A stretch of 6,486 nt of DNA from Coriobacteriia bacterium (GTDB lineage: Bacteria > Actinomycetota > Coriobacteriia > Coriobacteriales > Atopobiaceae), in NCBI GenBank assembly GCA_003150175.1, contig QAKZ01000092.1, forward strand, positions 1 to 6,486. Reading direction: 5' to 3'. Positions 1 to 5,145 of this stretch are shown here, piece by piece; position 1 is the first letter of the stretch; each line of letters starts with the position of its first letter. The notes under the pieces are model-generated. The model was not told where the DNA came from, searched no databases, and saw only the letters and a program-made list of their open reading frames with translations. A program made the position numbers and the translations under genes.

Positions 1-579
1 GCAGGCCAGCGCCATGGCGATCATGACGCGCTGGCGCATGCCGCCGGAGAACTGGTGCGGGTAGTCCTTGACGCGCTGCTCCGGGTTGGGGATGCCCACG
101 AGGTCGAGGAGCTCGATGGCGCGCTTGGTCGCCTGCTCCTTGGAGTAGCCGCGGTGGAGGCGCAGGCCCTCGCCGAGCTGGCGGCCGATGGTGTAGACCG
201 GGTTGAGCGAGGTCATCGGGTCCTGGAAGATCATCGCGATGTCGTTGCCGCGGATGTGCTGCATCTCGGCCTCGGACATCTTGAGGAGGGACTTGCCGCG
301 GTAGCGGACGTCGCCGCCCTCGATGCGGCCCGGGGGCATCTCGATAAGGCCCATGATGGTGAGCGACGTCACGGACTTGCCGGAGCCGGACTCGCCGACG
401 ACGCCGAGGGTCTCGCCGCGGTCGAGTGTGTAGCTCACGCCGTTGACGGCCTTGACCACGCCGTCCTCGGTGTGGAAGTACATCTTGAGGTCGTCGACCT
501 CGAGCAGGTGCGAGCCCTCGGGGACGGGCTGCGACTTAAGGTCGACGTAGCCGTCGTCCTTCTTTTTTCCGAATGCCAT
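1..579 (-). CDS. oppD: Oligopeptide ABC transporter ATP-binding protein OppD (C-terminus beyond window)
   Basis: This is the first of the two ATPases that power peptide import; it acts on the cytoplasmic face of the OppBC channel. The visible 193 codons hold the first part of an ABC nucleotide-binding domain: Walker A GESGSGKS at residues 62-69, the Q-loop in [11 protein letters not shown] with Gln119, and the signature FSGGMRQR at 177-184. Reading stops at residue 193, in the ALAC that normally precedes Walker B, so Walker B, the H-loop and the OppD/F C-terminal extension lie outside the window. OppD proteins are usually about 320-350 residues, so 130 or more are missing. The ATG at 577-579 follows the oppC stop by 6 nt. 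The nearest Shine-Dalgarno-like sequence, AAGGA (593-597), lies inside oppC at a long 13-nt spacing, so translation is probably coupled to oppC. The OppD rather than OppF call rests on position after oppC and the MTSLNP Q-loop; DppD is the main alternative. Confidence 0.93.
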   Translation of the reverse strand, partial: MAFGKKKDDGYVDLKSQPVPEGSHLLEVDDLKMYFHTEDGVVKAVNGVSYTLDRGETLGVVGESGSGKSVTSLTIMGLIEMPPGRIEGGDVRYRGKSLLKMSEAEMQHIRGNDIAMIFQDPMTSLNPVYTIGRQLGEGLRLHRGYSKEQATKRAIELLDLVGIPNPEQRVKDYPHQFSGGMRQRVMIAMALAC

Positions 580-585
580 CGTCTA

Positions 586-1509
586 TCACGCATCCTTCAT
601 CTTGACGTCGAGGGCATCGCGCAGGCCGTCGCCAAGCAGGGTGAAGGCGAGGACCGTCAGCAGGATGGCGATGCCGGGCATGATCATGAGCCAAGGCTGG
701 GTGGCCAGGTACTTCTGGCCGTCCTGGATCATGATGCCCCAGGAGGGGTTCGGCGGGGTGACGCCCATGCCGAGGAACGACAGCGCCGCCTCGGTGAGGA
801 TGGCGCCGCCGATGTTCATCGTGGCGTAGACGACGATGGACGCGACGGAGTTCGGGAAGATGTGGCGCGCGATGATGCGCAGGTCGGAGGCGCCCATGGC
901 GCGGGCGGCGTCGACATAGTCGTTCTCCTTGACCGTGAGGATCGCGGAGCGGAACACGCGCGCGATCGACGGCCAGCCGAGGATACCGATGGCGATGAAG
1001 ACGTTCGTGATGCCCTGGCCCAGGACGGCGAGAAGCACGATGACGAACAGCGTGTACGGGAACGCCAGGAAGACGTCCGCCAGGCGCATGATAATCGTGT
1101 CCCAGATGCCGCCGTAGTACGCGGCGAGGGCGCCCATGATGAGGCCGATCACCGTCGAGATAGCGGTGGCGAGAACGCCGACCGTGAGCGAGACGCGAGC
1201 GCCGTAGATGACGCGGACGAGGGTGTCGCGGCCGAGCGAGTCGGTGCCGAAGGGGTGCTCCGGCGAGGGCGGGAGCTTAGACATGGTGGCTGACATGGTG
1301 GTGTCGGTCTCGGTCGGAGAACCCAGCCACTGCGGGGCCCACAGGTCTGCGGTCACGGCCACGAGGATCATGAAGAGAATCCAGACCAGACCGATCATGG
1401 CGAGCTTGTTGCGGCGAAGGCGCTTCCAGGCGTCGCTCCAGAGGGTGCGGCTCTTCTGCGGCTTCGCGGCCTTGGCCTCGGCAGCTTTAGGAGTTGCTTC
1501 GTTGGACAT
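586..1509 (-). CDS. oppC: Oligopeptide ABC transporter permease OppC
   Basis: This 307-residue inner permease pairs with OppB to form the transmembrane peptide channel. After a Lys/Ala-rich cytoplasmic N-terminus (about 1-35) comes TM1 (about 37-54), then an extracellular stretch ending in the family motif HPFGTDSLGRD (about 85-95). The core membrane segments follow (about 106-131, 140-165, 166-185, 225-250, 270-292). The cytoplasmic EAA loop, which docks on the ATPases, reads DYVDAARAMGASDLRIIAR at about 197-215. Length and order fit OppC/DppC (family 5 dipeptide/oligopeptide permeases). The start is the ATG at 1507-1509, placed 8 nt after a perfect AAGGAGG. A GTG three codons upstream overlaps that Shine-Dalgarno and is not credible. 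The stop TGA (586-588) is 6 nt from oppD and the start lies 13 nt past the oppB stop, so the three genes are one transcript. OppC versus DppC cannot be separated by sequence alone. Confidence 0.95.
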   Translation of the reverse strand: MSNEATPKAAEAKAAKPQKSRTLWSDAWKRLRRNKLAMIGLVWILFMILVAVTADLWAPQWLGSPTETDTTMSATMSKLPPSPEHPFGTDSLGRDTLVRVIYGARVSLTVGVLATAISTVIGLIMGALAAYYGGIWDTIIMRLADVFLAFPYTLFVIVLLAVLGQGITNVFIAIGILGWPSIARVFRSAILTVKENDYVDAARAMGASDLRIIARHIFPNSVASIVVYATMNIGGAILTEAALSFLGMGVTPPNPSWGIMIQDGQKYLATQPWLMIMPGIAILLTVLAFTLLGDGLRDALDVKMKDA

Positions 1510-1517
1510 ATCTCGCA

Positions 1518-1524
1518 CCTCCTT
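1518..1524 (-). promoter_or_regulatory. Ribosome binding site of oppC
   Basis: A perfect AAGGAGG on the minus strand, 8 nt before the ATG at 1509. It overlaps the oppB stop codon (TAA, 1523-1525) by two bases. It decides the oppC start against an in-frame GTG at 1518. Confidence 0.9.
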
Positions 1525-2560
1525 ATTTCTCTGCCTTGTTGGAGCCGAAGCGGATCCTGGGGTCCAGGAACGCGTAGCTCACGTCAACAAGTAGGTTGAT
1601 GACCATGACGACGATGACGATGATGGTGACGCCGCCCATGACGATGGGCCAATCGCGCTGGCTGATGGCGTTGTAGATCTCGTTGCCGACGCCGGGCCAG
1701 TTGAAGACGGTCTCGGTGAGGATGGCGCCCGCGAGCATGGTGCCGAAGTCGATGCCGATATAGGTGACGACCGGGATCATCGCGTTCTTGAGGGCGTGGT
1801 GCCAGATGACGTCGCGGCGCGAGAGGCCCTTGGCGCGCGCGGTGCGGATGTAGTCCTGGTTCATGACCTCAAGCAGCTGCGAGCGCATGATGCGCGCGGT
1901 GTAGGCGGTCGAGACCGAGGCGAGCGTGACGGCGGGCAGGATGTAGTAGACCCAGTCCTGGAACTCGCCGTTGATGCCGCCGGCGCCGGAGATCGGGAGG
2001 TAGAAGCCCTCGCCCGTCGCCTCCTTGAGCCAGATGCCGAAGACCAGCTGCAAGATCATGCCCAGCCAGAACGCCGGCATAGCGACCATCGCTGAGGTGA
2101 AGAGCGTGACGAGCACGTCCCAGATCGAATAGCGCTTGATCGCCGAGACGAGGCCCGCGCCGATGCCGATCACCGCCTCGATGCAGATGGCTACGATAGC
2201 GAGCTTGACCGTGTACGGGTACTTCTGCGCCAGGATGTCCGCCACGGGCATGGACTTCTTGTAAGAAGTGCCGAGGTCGCCGTGGAGGAGGCCGCCGAGG
2301 TAGGTGACGTACTGCTCGGGAAGCGGCGTCGGGATGGTGTCGCCGTTCTCGTCGTAGACCGGGTTGCCGTTCTCGTCGGTGACGATCAGGCCGTGCTGCG
2401 CCTTGATGGCGATCTCCGTCTCGGGGCTCAGCGCCTTGTCGCCGGCGATGAGCTTGATCGGGTCACCGGGGACCACGTTCTGCAAAAGGAACATGATGAT
2501 GGTGACGCCGAGGAAGACGGGGATGAACTGAAGAACTCGCTTCAGGATGTACTTGCCCAT
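1523..2560 (-). CDS. oppB: Oligopeptide ABC transporter permease OppB
   Basis: This 345-residue permease is the partner of OppC. The N-terminus MGKYILKRVLQFIPVFLGVT leads into TM1 (about 9-27), followed by VVPGDP (29-34), a hallmark of OppB/DppB. The large extracellular loop ends in LLHGDLGTS (91-99). Further membrane segments lie at about 117-141, 147-178, 203-222, 264-283 and 307-330. The EAA loop is DYIRTARAKGLSRRDVIWHHALKNAMIP at 236-263, and the C-terminus has the usual FLDPRIRF (331-338). The extracellular loop carries an insertion of roughly 20 residues (about 58-80) with two DENG repeats that short OppB/DppB proteins lack. The start is the ATG at 2558-2560, 5 nt after AGGGGAG. The reading frame stays open to an ATG at 2656, but that 32-residue extension has no permease character. 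The gene lies 171 nt after oppA, separated by a stem-loop, so its level may differ from that of oppA. Confidence 0.95.
   Translation of the reverse strand: MGKYILKRVLQFIPVFLGVTIIMFLLQNVVPGDPIKLIAGDKALSPETEIAIKAQHGLIVTDENGNPVYDENGDTIPTPLPEQYVTYLGGLLHGDLGTSYKKSMPVADILAQKYPYTVKLAIVAICIEAVIGIGAGLVSAIKRYSIWDVLVTLFTSAMVAMPAFWLGMILQLVFGIWLKEATGEGFYLPISGAGGINGEFQDWVYYILPAVTLASVSTAYTARIMRSQLLEVMNQDYIRTARAKGLSRRDVIWHHALKNAMIPVVTYIGIDFGTMLAGAILTETVFNWPGVGNEIYNAISQRDWPIVMGGVTIIVIVVMVINLLVDVSYAFLDPRIRFGSNKAEK
2333..2380 (-). repeat. 24-nt tandem repeat coding for DENG units in the OppB extracellular loop
   Basis: Two adjacent 24-nt units encode TDENGNPV (residues 61-68) and YDENGDTI (69-76). The 12-mer GACGAGAACGGC is identical in both units and is spaced exactly 24 nt. 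The segment sits between TM1 and TM2, on the extracellular side. Its D-x-N-G pattern resembles acidic turn or calcium-loop motifs, but no metal-binding function is shown. Confidence 0.7.
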
Positions 2561-2565
2561 AGGGA

Positions 2566-2572
2566 CTCCCCT
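2566..2572 (-). promoter_or_regulatory. Ribosome binding site of oppB
   Basis: AGGGGAG on the minus strand, 5 nt before the ATG at 2560. It is weaker than the oppC and oppA sites. It supports the 345-residue form of OppB over the form starting at 2656. Confidence 0.75.
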
Positions 2573-2590
2573 GCTTGAATACTTGCGCCA

Positions 2591-2609
2591 AGGGGCTCTG
2601 TGTGCCCCT
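2591..2609 (-). other. Small hairpin in the oppB leader
   Basis: AGGGGC (2591-2596) and GCCCCT (2604-2609) form a 6-bp stem with a 7-nt loop, about 19 nt before the oppB Shine-Dalgarno. There is no U-tract, so it is not a terminator. It may be a chance GC-rich structure. Confidence 0.4.
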
Positions 2610-2615
2610 ACGGTG

Positions 2616-2637
2616 CCAACCTGAACGTAATCTGAAC
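2616..2637 (-). promoter_or_regulatory. Tandem 11-bp direct repeat upstream of oppB, possible response-regulator site
   Basis: On the minus strand two abutting 11-nt units read GTTCAGATTAC (2637-2627) and GTTCAGGTTGG (2626-2616). They share GTTCAG and a TT at positions 8-9, one helical turn apart. This layout is typical of OmpR/PhoB-family response regulators and resembles the actinobacterial PHO box, whose units begin GTTCA. No convincing -10/-35 promoter lies next to it, so function is uncertain. Confidence 0.35.
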
Positions 2638-2658
2638 GGCACCGCGCATAACCCATAA

Positions 2659-2693
2659 GAGGGGCGAAGCGCTCCCAGGCGACTTCGCCCCTC
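2659..2693 (-). other. Strong stem-loop between oppA and oppB (partial terminator or mRNA-stabilising hairpin)
   Basis: GAGGGGCGAAG (2659-2669) and CTTCGCCCCTC (2683-2693) form a perfect 11-bp stem. Three more pairs (2670-2672 with 2679-2681, A2682 bulged) leave a 6-nt loop. On the transcript the hairpin is followed by UUAUGGG rather than a U-run, so it is not a canonical intrinsic terminator. It lies 38 nt after the oppA stop. Such hairpins after a binding-protein gene commonly protect the upstream mRNA or limit read-through, giving more binding protein than permease; that role here is inferred. Confidence 0.7.
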
Positions 2694-2731
2694 CTTAAAA
2701 TACTAACGAACTAGCTGCTCAAAGCCCTAGA

Positions 2732-4447
2732 CTAGGCGAGCTCGGCCACGCCCATGTGGTTGCGGCGGGCGGCGTCGAACTTGAAGGACTTGAACTTCTT
2801 GGAAGCCACGATCGAGTGAGCGTAGTACATGATCGGGGCGACCGGGCAGGCGTCGCCGATCTTCTCGTCAGCCTCCTGCATGAGCTTGACGCGCTCGTCG
2901 TCGTCAACGGTGTTGCGGGCCTTGTTCAGCAGGTCGTCGATCTCGGGGTCGGAGAACATGGAGCAGTTGTCGCCGCCGATGCCCGTGGAGACGAACAGCG
3001 AGTACAGGAAGTTGTCCGCGATCGGGTAGTCGGCGGTCCAGCCGAGACGGCCGGCCTGGGTGTTGCCGCTACGGTAGTCGGCGAGAATCGCCTTCCACTC
3101 GCGGGTGTCGGCCTGGGCGTCGATGCCGATGGCCTGGAGGTCGGCCTGGACCATCTCCATGATCTCCTTGTGGCCACCCTCGGGGTTATAGGAGATGGTG
3201 ATCTTCAGATCACGCTTGCCGTCGGCGTTCGCGGGGTACTTGGCGTCGAGGAGCTTGGCGGCGGCGTCCTTGTCGTACTTGGAGTACTTCCAAGCGCCGG
3301 ACTTGTAGCCCACGATCTTCGGCGGGAGGATGTCGTCGGCCGGCTTACGGATGCCGTTGTAGAGGGTGTCGCAGATGGCCTGACGGTTGATCGCCAGGGA
3401 GATGGCGCGACGGACGTCGACGTCCTGCAGGACCTTGTCCTGGCAGTTGAGGTTGAGGTAATAGACGGAGACCTCGGCGCCGGTCAGGACCTGCTTGCCC
3501 GGGGTCGCGGTGTAGCCGTCCTCGGCCTGGCCGTACTGGGACAGGGCGTCGGAGATGGACGCGGGCGGAACCTCGGAGACGTCGTAGTTGCCGGCGGTGA
3601 ACTCGCGGTAGGCGGTCTCGACGTCCTTCTGGATGTTGAACTGGATGGCCTTCACCTTGGGCTTGTCGCCATAGTAGTCATCGAACGCCTTGACGTTGAT
3701 GTACTGGCCGTCGACCCAGGAGCCGTCCATCTGGAAGGGGCCGTTGCCGATCGGGGCGAGGTAGAAGGCGTCGAGCGCGGCCTTGTTGTCGTCGTTGGCG
3801 GCGAGGTCCACGGCCTTCGGCGCGGGGGCGAGGGCGGGGTGCGCGGCGACGTACGGGAAGTCGGCGTAGGGCTTGGTCAGCTTGACGACGAAGGTGTACT
3901 TGTCCTTAGCGGTGCAGCCGGAGAGCATGACCTTACCGGTGGTGTCGGCGAGGCACTCGTCGTAGCCCTCGACCAGGGCCAGGTGGTAATCGAGCACGCC
4001 GGCGTTGCTGTGGCCGTAGGAGGGGTTCACAACGCGGGACCAGCCGCGAACGAAGGACTCGGCGTCGACGTCCTCGCCGTTGTGGAACTTAGCACCCTCG
4101 TGCAGGTGGAAGGTGAACTCGGTGGCTTCGTCGTTGGCCTCCCAAGAGTCGGCCGCCTTCGGGACGAGCTTGTCGGCGTCATAGTCGAAGTCGGTGAGGG
4201 AGTCGAACAGGACGTAGCCGACCTGGGTGCCCTGGTCCTCGTTGAGGTTGTAGGCATCGATGCAGTCAGGGTTGGAGATGTAGTACTTGACGGTGCCGTC
4301 GGACGAAGCCTGGGCGCCGTCGCCGGAAGCGGCGGAGCCGCCGTCGGACTTCTTGCCGCAGGCGGCGAGGGCCGCGAGGGCGCTGGCGGCGAGGCCGCCC
4401 TTCACGAAGTTACGGCGGGTGACGCCGTGGTTCGTGATCTGAGCCAT
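2732..4447 (-). CDS. oppA: Oligopeptide ABC transporter substrate-binding lipoprotein OppA (Tat-type signal)
   Basis: This 571-residue family 5 extracellular solute-binding protein captures peptides outside the membrane and hands them to OppBC. The signal peptide carries both a twin-arginine motif (TRRNFVK, residues 10-16) and a lipobox (LAAC, Cys30), which predicts a Tat-exported, lipid-anchored protein. A Gly/Ser/Ala linker (about 34-51) follows. The family signature lies around 113-140 (FHLHEGAKFHNGEDVDAESF), and a conserved aromatic stretch, GWTADYPIADNFL, around 469-481. Seven further cysteines (62, 165, 178, 335, 359, 495, 534) are unusually many for this family. The ATG at 4445-4447 sits 6 nt after AGGAGG and places the Tat motif at the N-terminus. 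An upstream in-frame TTG at 4480 has neither support. It is first in the opp operon, behind its own promoter region. Peptide specificity cannot be read from the sequence; a dipeptide (Dpp) role is possible. Confidence 0.94.
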   Translation of the reverse strand: MAQITNHGVTRRNFVKGGLAASALAALAACGKKSDGGSAASGDGAQASSDGTVKYYISNPDCIDAYNLNEDQGTQVGYVLFDSLTDFDYDADKLVPKAADSWEANDEATEFTFHLHEGAKFHNGEDVDAESFVRGWSRVVNPSYGHSNAGVLDYHLALVEGYDECLADTTGKVMLSGCTAKDKYTFVVKLTKPYADFPYVAAHPALAPAPKAVDLAANDDNKAALDAFYLAPIGNGPFQMDGSWVDGQYINVKAFDDYYGDKPKVKAIQFNIQKDVETAYREFTAGNYDVSEVPPASISDALSQYGQAEDGYTATPGKQVLTGAEVSVYYLNLNCQDKVLQDVDVRRAISLAINRQAICDTLYNGIRKPADDILPPKIVGYKSGAWKYSKYDKDAAAKLLDAKYPANADGKRDLKITISYNPEGGHKEIMEMVQADLQAIGIDAQADTREWKAILADYRSGNTQAGRLGWTADYPIADNFLYSLFVSTGIGGDNCSMFSDPEIDDLLNKARNTVDDDERVKLMQEADEKIGDACPVAPIMYYAHSIVASKKFKSFKFDAARRNHMGVAELA

Positions 4448-4453
4448 AAGATT

Positions 4454-4462
4454 CCTCCTCCT
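4454..4462 (-). promoter_or_regulatory. Ribosome binding site of oppA
   Basis: AGGAGGAGG on the minus strand is a doubled Shine-Dalgarno core; its last AGGAGG is 6 nt from the ATG at 4447. It fixes the oppA start and predicts strong translation, as expected for a binding protein made in excess over the permease. Confidence 0.9.
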
Positions 4463-4473
4463 ATACAACGGGC

Positions 4474-4492
4474 CGGGCAACCCATTTGCCCG
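4474..4492 (-). other. Hairpin in the oppA leader next to the ribosome binding site
   Basis: CGGGCAA (4474-4480) and TTGCCCG (4486-4492) form a perfect 7-bp stem with a 5-nt loop. It ends 11 nt before the doubled Shine-Dalgarno. It does not cover that site, so it may keep it open or stabilise the 5' end. There is no U-tract, hence no terminator. Confidence 0.55.
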
Positions 4493-4510
4493 AGCACCCG
4501 CATTCCCACC

Positions 4511-4554
4511 ACCGCGCTCGGCAATCGTTGATGCGTCGCCGAACGCAGTGCGGT
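4511..4554 (-). other. Structured segment of the oppA leader with two competing folds
   Basis: Fold A pairs ACCGC (4511-4515) with GCGGT (4550-4554), and TCGGC (4518-4522) with GCCGA (4538-4542). Fold B is a local hairpin, TGCGT (4532-4536) with ACGCA (4543-4547), whose loop contains part of the inner arm used by fold A. The two folds exclude each other. I recognise no known riboswitch class, and GC-rich sequence forms such pairs by chance fairly often. Confidence 0.35.
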
Positions 4555-4565
4555 TTTATGAACTT

Positions 4566-4594
4566 AGGCTAAAAAACTGTATGGGAATTGACAG
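4566..4594 (-). promoter_or_regulatory. Probable promoter of the opp operon
   Basis: The AT-rich stretch 4556-4625 stands out from its GC-rich surroundings and sits between the secG terminator and oppA. One reading is -35 CTGTCA (4594-4589), 17-bp spacer, -10 TAGCCT (4571-4566), giving a leader of about 110 nt. An alternative -10 is TACAGT (4581-4576), which lacks a good -35. That a promoter is present is likely; the exact hexamers are uncertain. Confidence 0.4.
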
Positions 4595-4623
4595 CAATTC
4601 GATTGTTACTCTTTATTTAACAA
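4585..4623 (-). promoter_or_regulatory. Two inverted repeats in the opp promoter region, candidate operators
   Basis: GAATTG-ACAG-CAATTC (4585-4600) is a perfect 6-bp inverted repeat with a 4-bp centre and covers the proposed -35. TTGTTA (4603-4608) and TAACAA (4618-4623) form a second perfect 6-bp inverted repeat with a 9-bp centre just upstream. A smaller one, CAAT-TCG-ATTG (4595-4605), bridges them. This resembles binding sites for dimeric repressors or activators; no regulator family is assigned. Confidence 0.4.
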
Positions 4624-4640
4624 AACCATACCGCTCAGCG

Positions 4641-4668
4641 GAAAATAGGAGACGGTCACCCGCCTCCT
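4641..4668 (-). terminator. Intrinsic terminator of secG
   Basis: A 9-bp stem (4647-4655 with 4660-4668) has a GTGA tetraloop on the transcript and is followed by AUUUUC. One pair is G-U on the minus-strand RNA but would be A-C on the plus-strand RNA, so the structure fits minus-strand transcription. It lies about 40 nt after the secG stop. A smaller hairpin (4631-4641) follows. The U-tract is short, so some read-through into oppA is possible. Confidence 0.7.
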
Positions 4669-4707
4669 TCGTTGAAATTTCGACTTTATGGTACGCGAAG
4701 CGCTTCG

Positions 4708-4965
4708 TTACTTGAAAGCGATAGTACCCGTGGGGAACGTGATGGCCATCACGATGATGCAGACGATGAAGACCGTCGTGGTAATGACGGTGAGGCGATC
4801 AAGGTTCTTCTCCCAGATGCCTGAACCGGACGCAGCGTTGTACATGGAAGAAGCGATCATGTCCGAGACGCCGGTGCCTTTGCCGGAGTGCATAAGGACG
4901 AGGATCACGGTGAGGACGCCGGAGATGATGAGAAGCGCGAGGAGCACGTAGTTGAGCGGGTTCAA
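4708..4965 (-). CDS. secG: Preprotein translocase subunit SecG
   Basis: This 85-residue membrane protein is the small accessory subunit of the SecYEG channel and aids SecA-driven protein export. It has the SecG plan: TM1 (about 6-25), a conserved short loop LMHSGKGTGVSDMI (24-37), a Gly/Ser/Asn-rich stretch (42-49), and TM2 (about 58-77) after NLDRLT. Length fits the family (about 70-110). Translation appears to start at TTG (4963-4965), 7 nt after AAAGGAG; the first internal ATG (Met25) would delete TM1. Terminators on both sides (5082-5115 and 4641-4668) and its own promoter region suggest a single-gene transcript between gpmI and opp. The start codon and Shine-Dalgarno lie in a small hairpin, and a 17-bp palindrome overlaps the promoter. 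A glycolytic gene just upstream of secG is common in Gram-positive bacteria. Confidence 0.92.
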   Translation of the reverse strand: MNPLNYVLLALLIISGVLTVILVLMHSGKGTGVSDMIASSMYNAASGSGIWEKNLDRLTVITTTVFIVCIIVMAITFPTGTIAFK

Positions 4966-4979
4966 AGGGGTTCTCCTTT
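4963..4979 (-). promoter_or_regulatory. secG ribosome binding site and TTG start inside a small hairpin
   Basis: The Shine-Dalgarno AAAGGAG occupies 4979-4973 and the TTG start 4965-4963, with a 7-nt spacer. AAAGG (4979-4975) can pair with CCTTT (4968-4964) around a 6-nt loop, so the ribosome site and the first two bases of the start codon would be paired. The stem has only 5 bp, so any inhibition would be modest. Confidence 0.5.
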
Positions 4980-4989
4980 AGAGATTCGG

Positions 4990-5034
4990 TTCATACAGTT
5001 AGTAACTGTACCACAGCAAGAAGGGTCCTGTAAT
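4990..5034 (-). promoter_or_regulatory. Probable promoter of secG
   Basis: Two readings are possible. The first has an extended -10, TGG followed by TACAGT (5010-5005), with -35 ATTACA (5034-5029) at 18 bp and a leader of about 33 nt. The second has -35 TTGCTG (5019-5014), an 18-bp spacer and -10 TATGAA (4995-4990). A promoter is expected here because a strong terminator lies upstream. Either reading places the 17-bp palindrome over or between core promoter elements. Confidence 0.5.
4994..5010. promoter_or_regulatory. 17-bp perfect palindrome at the secG promoter, candidate operator
   Basis: TACAGTTAGTAACTGTA has two perfect 8-bp half sites around one central base. It overlaps the proposed -10 or the -35/-10 spacer of secG, the classic place for a repressor. 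The half-site spacing fits a dimeric helix-turn-helix protein. I do not recognise the motif as a named box. Confidence 0.6.
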
Positions 5035-5081
5035 AAAGGGCACCGGGCGTCCCCAACTTGCACATCACCGTGGCACGAGAC

Positions 5082-5115
5082 AAAAAACGCCCGCCGGCGG
5101 CGGGGCCGGCGGGCG
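5082..5115 (-). terminator. Intrinsic terminator of gpmI
   Basis: A perfect 11-bp GC stem (CGCCCGCCGGC, 5115-5105, with GCCGGCGGGCG, 5098-5088) has a 6-nt loop and is followed by six U residues on the minus-strand transcript (5087-5082). It starts 30 nt after the gpmI stop. It is the strongest terminator in the window and separates gpmI from secG. Confidence 0.95.
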
Positions 5116-5145
5116 CGGTGGCGCGAATCCCTGCGAGGCTAGGGG

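Noticed and set aside
55..1293. A 412-codon open frame on the plus strand, antisense to oppD and oppC
   Set aside because: Same register effect: it mirrors oppD and oppC codons. The product is Asp/Arg/Ala/Val-rich low-complexity sequence, while the minus strand encodes complete permease and ATPase motifs.
2561..2656. N-terminal extension of OppB from an ATG at 2656
   Set aside because: The 32 extra residues have no membrane or permease character and the ATG has no ribosome site at normal spacing. MGKYILKRVL at 2560 is the typical OppB N-terminus with its own AGGGGAG.
2690..2696. AAGGAGG on the minus strand after oppA, suggesting a small gene before oppB
   Set aside because: No ATG, GTG or TTG lies 5-10 nt downstream, and the site is mostly within the 11-bp stem.
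2726..2736. Palindrome CCTAGACTAGG spanning the oppA stop codon
   Set aside because: Only a 4-bp stem with a 3-nt loop is possible; probably chance.
2756..4531. A 591-codon open frame on the plus strand, antisense to the whole of oppA
   Set aside because: It lies in the same codon register as oppA, so its stops would need TTA, CTA or TCA codons in oppA, which GC-rich genes avoid. Its translation is low-complexity Val/Gly/Leu/Glu-rich with no family motif and no good ribosome site.
4588..4616. Plus-strand promoter: TTGACA (4588-4593), 17-bp spacer, CTTTAT
   Set aside because: The -10 matches poorly, and the TTGACA arises from the inverted repeat in the opp promoter. No plus-strand gene follows; it would only make antisense RNA to secG.
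4696..4707. 12-bp palindrome CGAAGCGCTTCG directly after the secG stop, as a terminator
   Set aside because: As RNA it gives at most a 4-bp stem with a 4-nt loop and no U-tract. The better terminator is at 4641-4668.
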